Source of the DNA: Bryopsis sp. KO-2023
Lineage: Eukaryota; Chlorophyta; Ulvophyceae; Bryopsidales; Bryopsidaceae
Direction: 5' to 3'
Length of the DNA: 64,000 bases
NCBI GenBank assembly: GCA_030272585.1
Contig: BSYQ01000005.1
Span: 124,001-188,000, forward strand
Shown piece after piece: positions 48,064 through 58,175 of the stretch. Positions within the stretch are counted from its first letter, which is position 1; each line of letters opens with the position of its first letter. The notes beneath the pieces are model-generated. The model was not told where the DNA came from, did no database searches, and saw only the letters and a list, made by a program, of their open reading frames with translations. The position numbers were made by a program, and so were the translations under genes.

Positions 48064-49083
48064 ATGGTTGAGTTTGGTGGAGGAGTCAAAGCACTGTTGG
48101 AGGAGATTAAAAAGAATGCTGGAGCGATCGAGGGAGTGTCGGAAAGGATCAACAAAATGCTGGAGGAGTACCTGAAGGAAGGAACCAGACTGGAAAGAAT
48201 CCAAGAAAGAGATGAGCAGGAGGCCCTGGAAAAAATGGCAAAGCTGGAGGAGGAAAAAGAACAACTCAAGCAAAAGATCGGCGAGCTGGAAGAAGAAGGG
48301 GGATTTCAGGCGGAAAGAGATAGCTGGGAGGCTGAACGCACTCGGTTGCTCGACGACCGGGCGAAATATTTGGCGGAAAATGAGGACCTCAGCGTAAAAT
48401 TGGCGATGGCGGAAACTTCAGCGGACGCGGCGAAAAGAGAGGCGGAAAAGCTGCTGATGGAGGGGGCAGATGAGGAAATGCGCCACAAGCTCGACGGGGT
48501 CGAAGACAAGCTGCGGGAAGAGCAAATGCGGAACCAACAGCTCAAGGGCCAGGTAGACTTGTTGAAGAGTATGGTGGAGTCCATGTCGGGAAAACCAAGC
48601 GGAGAAGTGAAGCACGAAGAGGGGGAAAAACACACTTGCGTGTTTTGTCGCACCCCAAGCAGCAACTGTCAGCCGACCGGAGAAGACTGCCAACGGCACT
48701 GGGTGTGCTCGAATATCGGGTGTCGGGATCGGGTGTGGCTGAGTATCAGTCTGGAAGTCGATGAGGAAAAACGAGACTGGCGGAGAATGTGGGTACCAGC
48801 TGAAACAGGGCCACCAATGGTGCTACACTCGGAAACCTGCAAACTCTGCGCCTTGGGTTTCAAGTTGGGGTCGGATTATACTCGGGGAGTGTATTTAAAG
48901 GCCAAGCGGACCGTGGGCCCCCTGAGAAAATTCGAGGCAGCCGAAGACGATGCAGAACCAACGGACTACGATGGGGATTGGGTCGTCAATGAGCCAGGCG
49001 GAGACAGTGGACCAGAAGGAAAGAAAAGGAAACCTCCTGGAAGTTCAGGGGGATCCAGAAATGTGAAACTCAGAAAAGCCTGA
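48064..49083 (+). CDS. Coiled-coil / cysteine-rich ORF after pol
   Basis: 339 residues from the first ATG (MVEFGGGVKALLEEIKK), 94 bp after pol. Residues 1 to about 180 are a long charged coiled coil. A Cys/His cluster follows: C192, C195, C202, C209, H212, C215, C220, then C259 and C262, plausibly binding two or more zinc ions. The C-terminus is acidic and then basic (GKKRKPP, NVKLRKA), a possible nuclear signal. It sits where env or an extra ORF lies in some Ty3 elements but has no signal peptide or membrane segment, so it is not an envelope. I do not recognise the family. Confidence 0.8.
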   Translation: MVEFGGGVKALLEEIKKNAGAIEGVSERINKMLEEYLKEGTRLERIQERDEQEALEKMAKLEEEKEQLKQKIGELEEEGGFQAERDSWEAERTRLLDDRAKYLAENEDLSVKLAMAETSADAAKREAEKLLMEGADEEMRHKLDGVEDKLREEQMRNQQLKGQVDLLKSMVESMSGKPSGEVKHEEGEKHTCVFCRTPSSNCQPTGEDCQRHWVCSNIGCRDRVWLSISLEVDEEKRDWRRMWVPAETGPPMVLHSETCKLCALGFKLGSDYTRGVYLKAKRTVGPLRKFEAAEDDAEPTDYDGDWVVNEPGGDSGPEGKKRKPPGSSGGSRNVKLRKA

Positions 49084-49587
49084 GTTGAATATAAAAAAAA
49101 AAAAAAAAAAAAATATAGGATCAAGAGTGAAATATGATTTTCTGTTGGTAATTGGGTGTTTGAATTTTATTTTGTTTTTGGAAGAAAAAGGAAAAGAACA
49201 GTGAATGGATCAAGTGAGGGTAGAGGGAATTTCTGGAAAACAATTAACATACTGAGTGTGTAAAAACACTTGTGAGAATTACAGTTTGACTAGAGCTGAG
49301 ACTGTGTGATTTCCAGTGTGGGCTGTGAAGTCTATTGAACAGGGTTGGGTTTATGTGTGAACGGGCTGGGATGGGATGTCACAGCGGCAGAAGTAACCAT
49401 AAGCAGAAACCAACATTCAGCTCAAGTCGCAATCGGGAAGTTGTTACGGAAAACGTCGGAGAATATTGCTTACAGCTATATCAGAGGTATTCTCAGAATA
49501 AGCGAGTTAAGTCACTTGGCAGTTCTGGTGAAGTCGTGCAATACGAACTTAGTGTACAGAACATCGCTGGGTCAGCGATCTCTCTCT

Positions 49588-49600
49588 AAGGGGGGAGGAG
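49588..49600 (+). promoter_or_regulatory. Polypurine tract of Ty3-type element
   Basis: AAGGGGGGAGGAG directly before the 3' LTR, the expected plus-strand primer. Confidence 0.85.
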
Positions 49601-50171
49601 TGAAACGGCTGACTTAGTAGGCGAAGATCTAGGCGGAAAACAGAGGTTACAGTCTGAGAGTTCCAGGTAGTCGCGGACTGACTGGAATGGGGTAGTTACG
49701 TGATGCTCAATGAGAGGCTGAAACGTAGTGAAAAGAGTTCGAACCAGGTTCAGTATATTCAGTGTCAGGTCTCAGATGGCTGAGAGTTTGGGTAGAGAGT
49801 CGGGAGTCAGACTGAAAGGAGCTTCAGTCTGGGTCCTTAGTCTAGAGGTTATCAAGGGTTATAAAGGGTTAGTCGGAGCTCTGGCTAGAAGGGCTGAGCT
49901 GAGAAATGATAGAGACGTTTTGGGGAGAGCTAGATGATAGCTAGTATTTGTAAGGTTAGGAGATGGGCTGGGAGTTTCTAGAAGCTCTGGGCTGAGAGTA
50001 TAAAAGGCTGGGGATCGTTGTAAAGAACAAGCTTGTTGAAATAAGATTCAGTTGTATACTCTCGTGTCTCAGACCTTTCTTACAGAACTTCTGGTCGTCT
50101 CCCAACGTGTTGTGAAGAACGGGTTAAGTGGCGGCTGGAAGTATTCAGCCTCAGGAAACAAATCCGTTTCA
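49601..50171 (+). repeat. 3' LTR of Ty3-type element
   Basis: 571 bp, identical by eye to the 5' LTR. Confidence 0.95.
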
Positions 50172-51790
50172 CAAGCCCACTTGAGTGCTCGAAATTCACC
50201 AAGGTAGGATGAAAAATGCCCCTCGAGAACACAACTGCCTATATCGACCAGAAGTCGTTTTAGAACTCCATTTCGCTTCACACACGCATATAAAAGGTAA
50301 CCTGCGTAGCCTGGGGACCAGTCGGTCTCAATCTCGAAATGGGTGGCATCCGTTCCAGTCAAACACAGGTCGAGCTGCGCATCCAACGCGCTGCCTAACA
50401 CCTCCTGCACATCCTTTTCGACCTGGTTCCAATCAACGCTGGGGGCGTCCGCTGATTTGCACGACTTGATGTGCGCTCGCAACTTCCTGAGTACTCGCTC
50501 CAAATTAGGAATCGATCGACGGCAGCATGACAAAATGCCCACAATTCTTTCTAACGACTTAAGACTGCGCACTGGGCCAAGCTCTGCGCTCTTCTGCATA
50601 AGATAGGGTTTCAGTGACCACGAGCCACTGCGTAATTCGAAACCCAGGAAAGTGATGCGATCAGTCACCCACACTGCCTTCGAAAAGTTTACCTTTAAAC
50701 CATAGTCACTCAAACGGCCAAACAGCACCTCCAGGTTGTTTGCAAGCTCTTTTTTCGTAGCACCCCCCACCAACAAGTCGTCAGCGTACTGAATCACCTC
50801 CAGGCCAGAGACAACTTCGCCTATTCGCTCGTTGAATAACGTGGCCGACCACAACCACCCCTGTGGGAGGCGCTGCCAGGCGTATCTTTTTTGATCCCAG
50901 GTGAAAGCAAAAAGGTGTTGCAGTTCCGACGACACAGGGATCGAAAAATAAGCGTCAGCAAGATCTATTTTCGCAAAATAACGCCACCTGGCGCGCACCT
51001 CCCATAGACGTCGCCATGAGTCCGCCTGTATCGTCTTCGGCTTTGAGGGATGCCTGAAATAGGCATTGAGGGACCTGAAGTCGTTCGTCAGGCGAAAGCC
51101 TCCTGACGCCTTTGGCACAGGTAAAAGCGGACTGAGGTACGCCTGGTCGGACACCGACAATGCGCGCAGGTAACCCAGCTTCAGGAACGCCTGGATCTGC
51201 GTGGCCACACCATGCCTGTCCGCCACCGACTCTGCGCCATATTCAGTGCGCGTGCCCCATTCAGTGGGAGTCACGTGGGGCACCTCGTCCTTGCGAACTG
51301 TGAATCGCTCCATTGACGGAGTGATCGGGTGTGACGACAAGTCGCCAACGTCTGGATATTTTTCCAGTATGCCACACTTGATTGTGTCTGAGTCGAGCTC
51401 GTCCAGGTCGTCGAAAGCCCCAGTCACAGCGACATCCTTGGCAGGCTGCGCCCGATCAGGCAATTCCACAGGGGTGGAGCTCCACATGTTCAAAGCCGGA
51501 GTGCGAGGAGTGAGATGCACATCCAATCTGAGCTGGCCACTCATCGTAGTAGATATTCCTGAAATCAACCCTGGCCTGTGTAGGGCGCTTGAGATCGTAA
51601 TCCCTCCAACAACCGTAACCGAAAATGGGAGATAGATCTTTTTCCACGCATGGGGGGGAAGGAAGTGTGACTTGCCACAGAGCACCTGTATTTGGTGCGC
51701 GCCAACCTGCTTGAACCCCTTGCCTGTCGTATCCCACAAACGCCTGAGTGATGTACGCCCCCCATCCTTGGGGGGCACCATTAGTTTTTT
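50172..51790 (-). pseudogene. Pol N-terminal part (RT, start of RNase H) of outer element
   Basis: Continues from the slippery site in the -1 frame. RT motifs: FRLTNDFRSLN, FAKIDLADAYFSIPV, RLPQGWLWSATLF and catalytic YADD in VIQYADDLLVGG; RNase H begins with ETDWSPGYAG. It breaks at the inner Ty3 insertion after RALKWA; the frame resumes at 41929. Classed as pseudogene only because of the insertion; I see no other lesion. Confidence 0.88.
51757..51790 (-). promoter_or_regulatory. -1 ribosomal frameshift signal (slippery site and hairpin)
   Basis: On minus, the heptamer A AAA AAC (51790-51784) is in the gag frame immediately before its TAA stop. After a 7-nt spacer comes a perfect 7-bp hairpin, GCCCCCC-AAGGAT-GGGGGGC (51776-51757). 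Pol is open in the -1 frame from this point. Heptamer, spacer and stem all match classical retroviral frameshift signals. Confidence 0.9.
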
Positions 51791-53199
51791 TGGTTGGTAA
51801 TCAGCGTGCAGCGAACACAATCGCCTGTTGCCTCGCTGCACAACTCTCCTCTGACGCAATCCACAATAAGTCCACATAACTTCAAACCAGGCAGGCCAAG
51901 CAATGGAGTAGTCACCTCAGGAGTGATCAGAAATTCAATGTCGCAGTTCGTGGATGGCCCCACTTGCGTGGTGAGCGTCGTGCGCCCCACCACCTCCCCA
52001 GGCGCGCCGTTAAAACCGTAGAGGGTGGTGTCAGTGTAGGGCTCGTACTTGATTCCATGGCGAACACATTCCGCCACAGGCAAAAGGTTGACTTGGGCTC
52101 CTGTGTCCACGAGGCAGTGCTTGATCCGTTTGCCCGCCACTGTGAGGGGAGTGTGTAAAAGAGTGACACCCCCAGACTTGGACGTCGAGTTGATTTGGGG
52201 CCAGGTTTTGGGCTGGCCGGATACCTTGCGCGGGCAGCTCGCGATCCGATGTCCCTCTTCGCCACACCAAAGACATCTCTTTTTGTCTGTGCATTCCAGC
52301 GACCGATGGCCAGGCTTCCCACAATTGCCACAGGGGAGAGGGCGATCATTAACGCCACCAACATCATTCTTCCCCATCTGTTTTTTCATGTCTTCAATCT
52401 GTTTCGCCAAACGCTGCAGCTCGCGTTTGCTCGAGACATCCACACTCACTGGCAGTGTCGCCAGCGTGACCGACCACAGCAAACGAAACACTCCCTTGAA
52501 ACATGTGAAGATGGGGAGTTGCCAGGCAGCCCAAACCCCACGCCGCGCCAGTTCCATAATGCTTGCCAGCCTCAGATATGCAAACGCCAAAAGATTAGCC
52601 AGGACGAAAATCAGAGCATAACCGACCCAACGAGAGAGCCTACTCAAAGGGGAACCGAACAAACTCCCCGAGGCAGCGACGACCTCACGAACAGCGGAAA
52701 AAGGATCCTCCACAAAAAGCTTCACAAACTCCAAACCCAGGAGGCACGACTGTTTCACAATATCCCATGACATGCGAAAACAACAAACAACAGTGCTGCA
52801 ACCAACTGGCTCCTGTTTCTTTTTCTGTCCGATACCCAAAAAGCCCAACCACGACGTGGGTTCTTTTTCTTTCCCAGGGGGGTTGAGATCGTCACTGCGT
52901 GGTTCTTGCAGTCGATCGTAAACCTGTGAGTAATCCTTATCCCTCCGCCGACGCTCACGCTCCTTCCTGTTCCGTTCCTTGGCACCAGCCTCGTACTGGT
53001 TGTCCACTATCTCACTAGATAGATCCATCACGAGTTCCCTGAGCTTGGTGCGCTCCTTCATGAGCTTGGTGCGCTCCTCCAGTAACTGCTCCCTCGTGGG
53101 GCTCTGACTGAAGAAGGGATTCGAGGTGGCCGAAGGGGGTAGGAACGTGAGGGCCAGGACTATGATGGCTCCGAAACCATGTAGTTTCCTGGTGAACAT
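51781..53199 (-). CDS. Gag-protease of outer element
   Basis: 472 residues from an ATG inside the 5' LTR. The first 20-25 residues look like a signal peptide or anchor (MFTRKLHGFGAIIVLALTFL), with HGFGA encoded by the LTR end and primer-binding site. A charged coiled-coil-like segment follows, then hydrophobic stretches including WVGYALIFVLANLLAFAYL (about residues 185-210). Two CCHC zinc knuckles follow (CGNCGKPGHRSLEC and CLWCGEEGHRIASC, about residues 289-322), then an aspartic protease with VDTGAQVNLLP near residue 363. The ORF ends just after a slippery heptamer that feeds pol. An earlier in-frame Met exists in the LTR, so the start is the most likely, not certain. Confidence 0.85.
   Translation of the reverse strand: MFTRKLHGFGAIIVLALTFLPPSATSNPFFSQSPTREQLLEERTKLMKERTKLRELVMDLSSEIVDNQYEAGAKERNRKERERRRRDKDYSQVYDRLQEPRSDDLNPPGKEKEPTSWLGFLGIGQKKKQEPVGCSTVVCCFRMSWDIVKQSCLLGLEFVKLFVEDPFSAVREVVAASGSLFGSPLSRLSRWVGYALIFVLANLLAFAYLRLASIMELARRGVWAAWQLPIFTCFKGVFRLLWSVTLATLPVSVDVSSKRELQRLAKQIEDMKKQMGKNDVGGVNDRPLPCGNCGKPGHRSLECTDKKRCLWCGEEGHRIASCPRKVSGQPKTWPQINSTSKSGGVTLLHTPLTVAGKRIKHCLVDTGAQVNLLPVAECVRHGIKYEPYTDTTLYGFNGAPGEVVGRTTLTTQVGPSTNCDIEFLITPEVTTPLLGLPGLKLCGLIVDCVRGELCSEATGDCVRCTLITNQKN
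53167..53179 (-). promoter_or_regulatory. Primer-binding site of outer element
   Basis: Minus strand TGGTTTCGGAGCC directly abuts the LTR and lies inside the gag reading frame. Confidence 0.8.
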
Positions 53200-53677
53200 T
53201 ATGCGCAGAGTCGGAGAAGGGGTGGCGGACGGTTCAGTTTCGAGAGAGAGAGACACGCAGAGTCGCGTCGACACGAACACGCACAATCGTAGGGGCTTCC
53301 AACAGCCAACCGTCTCAACACAAACTTCGAATAAACACAGAAACCGTTACAAACAACAGCGAACTCAGTCCCCCTAATATACCCCAGCCTGGGTATCCGA
53401 AACGCCACCCTGCAGCACCCCTCACGAACACAAACCCACGACTCACTCGCCTGTCACCCCAGACGCCAGAAAAACGCCCCCTCGCAAACACTAACGTCCA
53501 CACGCCCCCAGGCGCCAGAAACGGAGACGTCGCCCGACCTGCCAAAAACTCGCGCTGTCGCTGATGACTAAGAAGTGTGTCCACCAAACGATGCAAAAAC
53601 CAGAATCTACTCAACTGTCCCAGCTAAACACTAAACAATCAAACAGATTCGACTGAAAGATGCCCCTCCAAACCACA
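53180..53677 (-). repeat. 5' LTR of outer element
   Basis: 498 bp, minus-strand TGTGGTTTGG...GGAAACTACA; identical by eye to 40196-40693. Confidence 0.95.
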
Positions 53678-53682
53678 GTTGG

Positions 53683-53683
53683 T

Positions 53684-53714
<31 letters not shown>

Positions 53715-53716
53715 GG
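53683..53716. repeat. T(11)G(23) tract
   Basis: Directly follows the outer element's target duplication, about 190 bp upstream of the R3H-ankyrin start codon. Confidence 0.9.
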
Positions 53717-53905
53717 TCACCTGCGCTACTCATTTCCATGCAGAAATCGATGAAACTCAATGTTCCGTAACATTATCTCACTCCACAACGCACCCCTTCT
53801 TCAGGGAAGTTAGCGGGAAGGTATGGGTTTCTGTTTCGTTCAGGATTTTTTTTTCGTGTTTTTGCTTGGCTGCGCTCGTTTCGTGGACGGCTTGAGTGGT
53901 TCAAC

Positions 53906-56300
53906 ATGAATGACGGTTATTTGACGGGAACAACTGGTGACGTATTTGGGGTCCAATACGAAGAAGAGCCCTCCCTGTCGGTGAGAGAAAATCTGGAAGG
54001 GTTGTCAGAATGAGATTCAGCTTTGCAGCGCTCCCTGGGTGAACTCGTCTCCGTTGCGGGGTTTTTTATCTCAATATCCTTTTCTTTTTCCAGGTTTTAC
54101 TTCATTTTCCCGTCGAAGCGAGTGTGGATTTCGAATCGTGTCCGGTGCAGGCGAGCGGCACTCAACGACCTTGTGAAGTAAGCCACCAGTTTCATTTTAT
54201 TATTGTTAGTAACATTACGACGTTATTTTTTTTACTTTTTATTTTTCCAGGGGGAGGGGTTTTTCAAAATGAGAAAAATGAGGAAAAAATATATGTATAT
54301 GTGTTGACTTCACTTTTTCTTTTTTGGGGAAAAAGAGAGATGAAATGAAAAGGAAGCCATGTTTTGATCCTCGTTCTGTTTTCAAAGGGTGTACTTTGTT
54401 TGTTTGGCTTTGCTTGAAATATTGGGTCATTTTATTAAAAAAAAGTACATGTATATATTTTTCCTGTGATATTGGTGAAGATTAGAATTCCAACGAGGAC
54501 ACAGCAGAATAGATCCACGTCAAGAAAAAACCCAAATTTGATCAATTGTGAAGAGGGGAAGGTTTTGGGATGGTTCAAGAAGCAGTGCGATCGAGCGGTG
54601 GCCGACAACCCAGCTGTCGATGTATCAGGGTGCGATCTCTTTTTTTTTTTTTTTGTCTTGCTCGTTTTCGTCAAAAATTCAAATCGATCCAAAAAAGACG
54701 AAATGTTCTAACCGTAATAATGCTCCGTTTTATTGTAGGATGTACTTGATGTTTCCGACAGACATGGATAAATTCCAGAGAAGGCACTGGCATCACTTAG
54801 CTGACATGCATGACCTAATTTCTGAGTCCAAGGTAGGCTACCACAATCAAAGAAAAAACGCACTTCTTTTTTGTATTATTGCTTTTTTTTGGGGGGGGGG
54901 GGGGGGGTTGGGGAGGGGGTTGATATGCGGAGCATTTTGGTCGTGGGGAAAGTTATTGAAGTGCTGAGGAGATTTTTATCTCTGCACCATACACATTTAA
55001 CTCTCTTTCGCATAATTCGCACCAAAACCTTGTTTTGCGCACTCCCATTGTTTCTCCATCATAAATCGTTGGAATTTTCTTTGGCTCCGTTACAACTCTT
55101 CTTACTTTTTTTTTTCTCCTTCAGGGGGTCGGCGCGGAAAGAATGTTGAGAATATACCCCAATTCTTTCCAAAATCAACGACCGATGCTGGAGATCTCTG
55201 CCGACAATATGCAATATGCCAAAGATGTCTGGAGGGCTTGTCAATTGGAGGGGCATGACTTTGCTTGGTACAGCCAAGGCGAACTGGAAGAATTGCTCTG
55301 TTCGGAAGGCGGCCTTCCACAGCCGGTACAAGATGTGTACCATCGAAGGTACAGCCAGCACTCAGACAGCCAATTGACTTTTCCTTTAATTTGAACTGAG
55401 ATGGAACCAGTAAATCAGGTAGACAATTTTTTTTCCACCAATGTTTTTGGAAGGATAAGGTTAAAAAGACTTTTCTCCAAGGTCAGTAAGTGTAAAATCA
55501 CAAGACAAGCAATTCACTTTTAAAAAAAAGCAAAAAAAAATTTATCCTATGATGTAAAATCGACGAGTTCAGTACTTTTTTCTTATTCTGAGTTTCTTTT
55601 TTTCTTTTCCCATTGCTGGGAAAGAAAAGGTTGTGCGTACGAGATTTGATAAACAAAATCAAAGACGAAGATTATGAAGGCTGCCGGCGCTTGATCGAAT
55701 CGAGCCCCAGCATAGTGCTTTTGAAGGACGATGATTCTCCCGGTTTCCCCATCCATGTGGCCTGTTTCATCGGGGCCCGAGATATCGTTAATTGCATGAT
55801 TCAAAATCTGCCAAACGAAGGTGAGTGCCCTCCCCACAGCAGTCAACAGTCTGACTTCCATCATTTCTGCTTCTTTTGCATGTTGAAATAACAATAAAAC
55901 AATCCATTTATATTTCTGATGTTAAAACCCAACGTTGGGTTTTTTAGCTATTGAAATATTGAAATCAGGAGGAACGATGGTTAGCTTCTTGTTATCTGGG
56001 GGGAGGGGGGAGTTTCAACTATTAATTTGTCTGTCTGTCTGGATGTTTGCAGATTTGGGTGCAGTCTGTGATAAAAACGGCCGATCTGCAATTTTGGTTG
56101 CGGAGCATTTTGGATATATTGATATTGCACGAGATTTAGCAAGAAATGCACCTTCGTCTTACGAACAGGTAACAGCCCCCCTCGAAACACAGAAGAAAAA
56201 GAAAAAAACTTTGGCTGAAATTCCAGTGAACACTGCAAGTCGACGAATAACCATCAACGTAGATGCAGCCAAAAGAATTATCCATCGATATTGTGTCTGA
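53906..56300 (+). CDS. R3H-domain protein with ankyrin-like repeats
   Basis: Seven exons: 53906-53980, 54094-54177, about 54508-54629 (acceptor could be 54481 or 54505), 54739-54832, 55125-55348, 55630-55820, 56053-56300; about 345 residues. Exons 3-5 give an R3H nucleic-acid-binding domain with the Arg-X3-His core in KFQRRHWHHLADMHDLISES and flanking FKKQCDRAV and RMLRIYPNSF. Exons 6-7 hold ankyrin-like helices (GFPIHVACFIGARDIVNCMI; AILVAEHFGYIDIARDLA). The tail is basic (QKKKKKTLAE). It is likely an RNA- or ssDNA-binding protein with a protein-interaction module. All borders are GT-AG in phase; the ATG at 53906 is the first in frame with exon 2. Confidence 0.75.
54883..54907. repeat. T(8)G(17) tract in an R3H-ankyrin intron
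   Basis: Third T-to-G junction tract of the window. Confidence 0.9.
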
Positions 56301-57892
56301 CTGGAAAAAAAAATTTGAAGGAAAAAAGAAGAATGAAACGAAACGAAACAGGAAAAGAGATGGAGAACCTCGAAGAAAAGAAAATCGAATTTGTTTTGGT
56401 GACTACGTGCATTTTTTCACTTTTTTTTTTCTTTCAACAAAATATTTTGGGGGTGAGGTAGAGAAAAGATGAAAGTGAATAAGGTGCACACCTGTTCACG
56501 AATTTTTGGATGTATTTTAATTGAAAAACAAGAAAGCGTGACAACCAAGAAAAAAGAGTGAGAGTTTGCGACGAGATTTGGGGACGTACCTTCAGTGGTA
56601 TAAAATGGGTATTCTTCTTCAAGTTGCTTTGTTTTTTTGTTTTTTTGAAATTTTTTTTCAAAGTTTTATCAAAAGAAGTTTGGGTGTGGAAGTGGCAACC
56701 GTAGCGGGTAGACGATCAAGAGAATTTTTTGTCTCCAAATGTTCAGAGTTTCTTCTTTTTCTGTTACTTTTTATGGACATTTGTGGGAAATTACTTTGTG
56801 TAAGATTTTATGGAAGGCAAAAAAGTGGGAAGCGCCACATCAATCAAGCACCTCTGTTCTCTGTTCTGTTCTGTTCTGTTGTCAATTTATGTGGGGTTGA
56901 AAAAAAAAAAAAGAACCACTCTTAACCACTTTTTTTTTTAATAGTATTTTTCCAAGGGGTGAGCAAATCCATAGGATCTCTAATTGATGCAGTTTTCTTC
57001 CTTGTAAATCCAGCCCTGCAAATTCGTGTTTCGGATCTGTTGGCGTTGGTGAAACCTGCATTTAGGTGGTTATTCTTGAGGGTTTTTTATTTTTCAGGAC
57101 TTGTCTGTGTTTTTCTTTTTGCCCACAGGATGCTAATGCATAAGAATGTACATGCATGAGTACATGGTTGCTGTGCTGCAGGTCCAATGATTCCCTGCCA
57201 AGGGATAACCAAAATATGATCCGAGGATTCATGGCTCAATCTATTATTACGTTTTGAAACTGAAAAGCATCGTGAGGCCTGCCCATGGTGGGTAAAACGG
57301 CTGTGTAGTGATATTAAACTTGTTCTTAGGTGCCGTACATTTCTCTCCCATGGCCTTTTTTTTTTCCACGCATGCAATCATTGCGTTTTTGGTATTTGGA
57401 ATTTGCAAACCACACAATCCAGATGTGGTCAGAAAAAAAAAGAAAAGAAAAACAAGATCTCTGGTGGAGAGGTATCCGGAGAAACATGAACACACACAAA
57501 AAAAAGGGGGAGGGGGGGAGACGCAGGGTGTGACAGGTTTCTTTCTGGGTTGGGTTGGGTAGTGCTGATTCCTCTTCGCTTTTTCTGAGGAAAAACAGTT
57601 TTGCTGTGTGTAACAAATCCTCAATCAATTGTGGCAAGTAAAGCCAGTGGGGTGTTCCCTTGCAACGAGTGTTTCTTTTGTAGTGTTTTGGGGTTCCAGT
57701 GAGCCATTTGTTGTTTCAGTTTCCAGTTAGAGAACCCACGTGAGCAGGGTCTTGTGAGGATAGATTCTTCCTGCATGTTGTTTTGAGCCATCAACAAGAG
57801 CATCATTCATATGGAGAGGTTACCCAAGTTTGTCACAGTCAGGTTGCCAGCAAAGAAAGTGATACCTCAAACATTCATACTTCCCAATGGAT
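56301..57892. other. Intergenic region
   Basis: No supported gene. A (GTTCT)n run lies at about 56850-56880. AT-rich, with no similarity to the equivalent place beside duplication arm 1. Confidence 0.5.
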
Positions 57893-58024
57893 GGCCTAAC
57901 ATTTCTTACATTACTGAGTCTGCACACCACATACAATCAACGAATCTAATCCAATAAATGGGTGAAACTGCATGACGCCAGTGAAATGACTGGCACCGAT
58001 CAGGTGAGCGTTATTCGGCCACAC

Positions 58025-58061
58025 CCAATCCAATCAATCAGTGAGCTCGGCCCAAATAAAA
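58025..58061 (+). promoter_or_regulatory. Possible CCAAT and TATA-like boxes, cysteine-rich gene copy 2
   Basis: Two adjacent CCAAT motifs (58025-58034) and AAATAAAA (58054-58061), about 115-150 bp before the ATG. All are conserved in arm 1. Confidence 0.45.
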
Positions 58062-58175
58062 GCTTTCACCTCGATCCTCAACTCATATCGTCCGCCTGCA
58101 TCTCAACTTCAAAAAACACTCCCTGAATTCCTGATCGGCTGAAACGGATTTGCTTCCTCTTTGTTTGACATCACC

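Larger units (their letters stand above)
41935..50171 (+). mobile_element. Chromodomain Ty3-type LTR retrotransposon with six ORFs
   Basis: Identical 571-bp LTRs (41935-42505 and 49601-50171; TGAAACGG...CCGTTTCA) with a CAAGC target duplication (41930-41934 and 50172-50176). Primer-binding site 42507-42521 and polypurine tract 49588-49600 are present. Order: three small ORFs, gag, pol (PR-RT-RH-IN-chromodomain), then a coiled-coil/cysteine-rich ORF. All frames are open and the LTRs match, so it looks young and possibly active. Confidence 0.95.
40196..53677 (-). mobile_element. LTR retrotransposon with gag-pro / -1 frameshift / pol, interrupted by a Ty3 element
   Basis: Identical 498-bp LTRs at 53180-53677 (5') and 40196-40693 (3'), flanked by a GTTGG duplication (40191-40195 and 53678-53682). 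Order on minus: LTR, primer-binding site, gag-protease, frameshift signal, RT-RNase H-integrase, LTR. The inner Ty3 element (41935-50171) sits in the RNase H region with its own CAAGC duplication. Without it the element is about 5.24 kb. It is placed only as an LTR retrotransposon with RT before integrase; pol motifs (LPQGW, YADD) look unlike the inner chromovirus. Confidence 0.92.
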
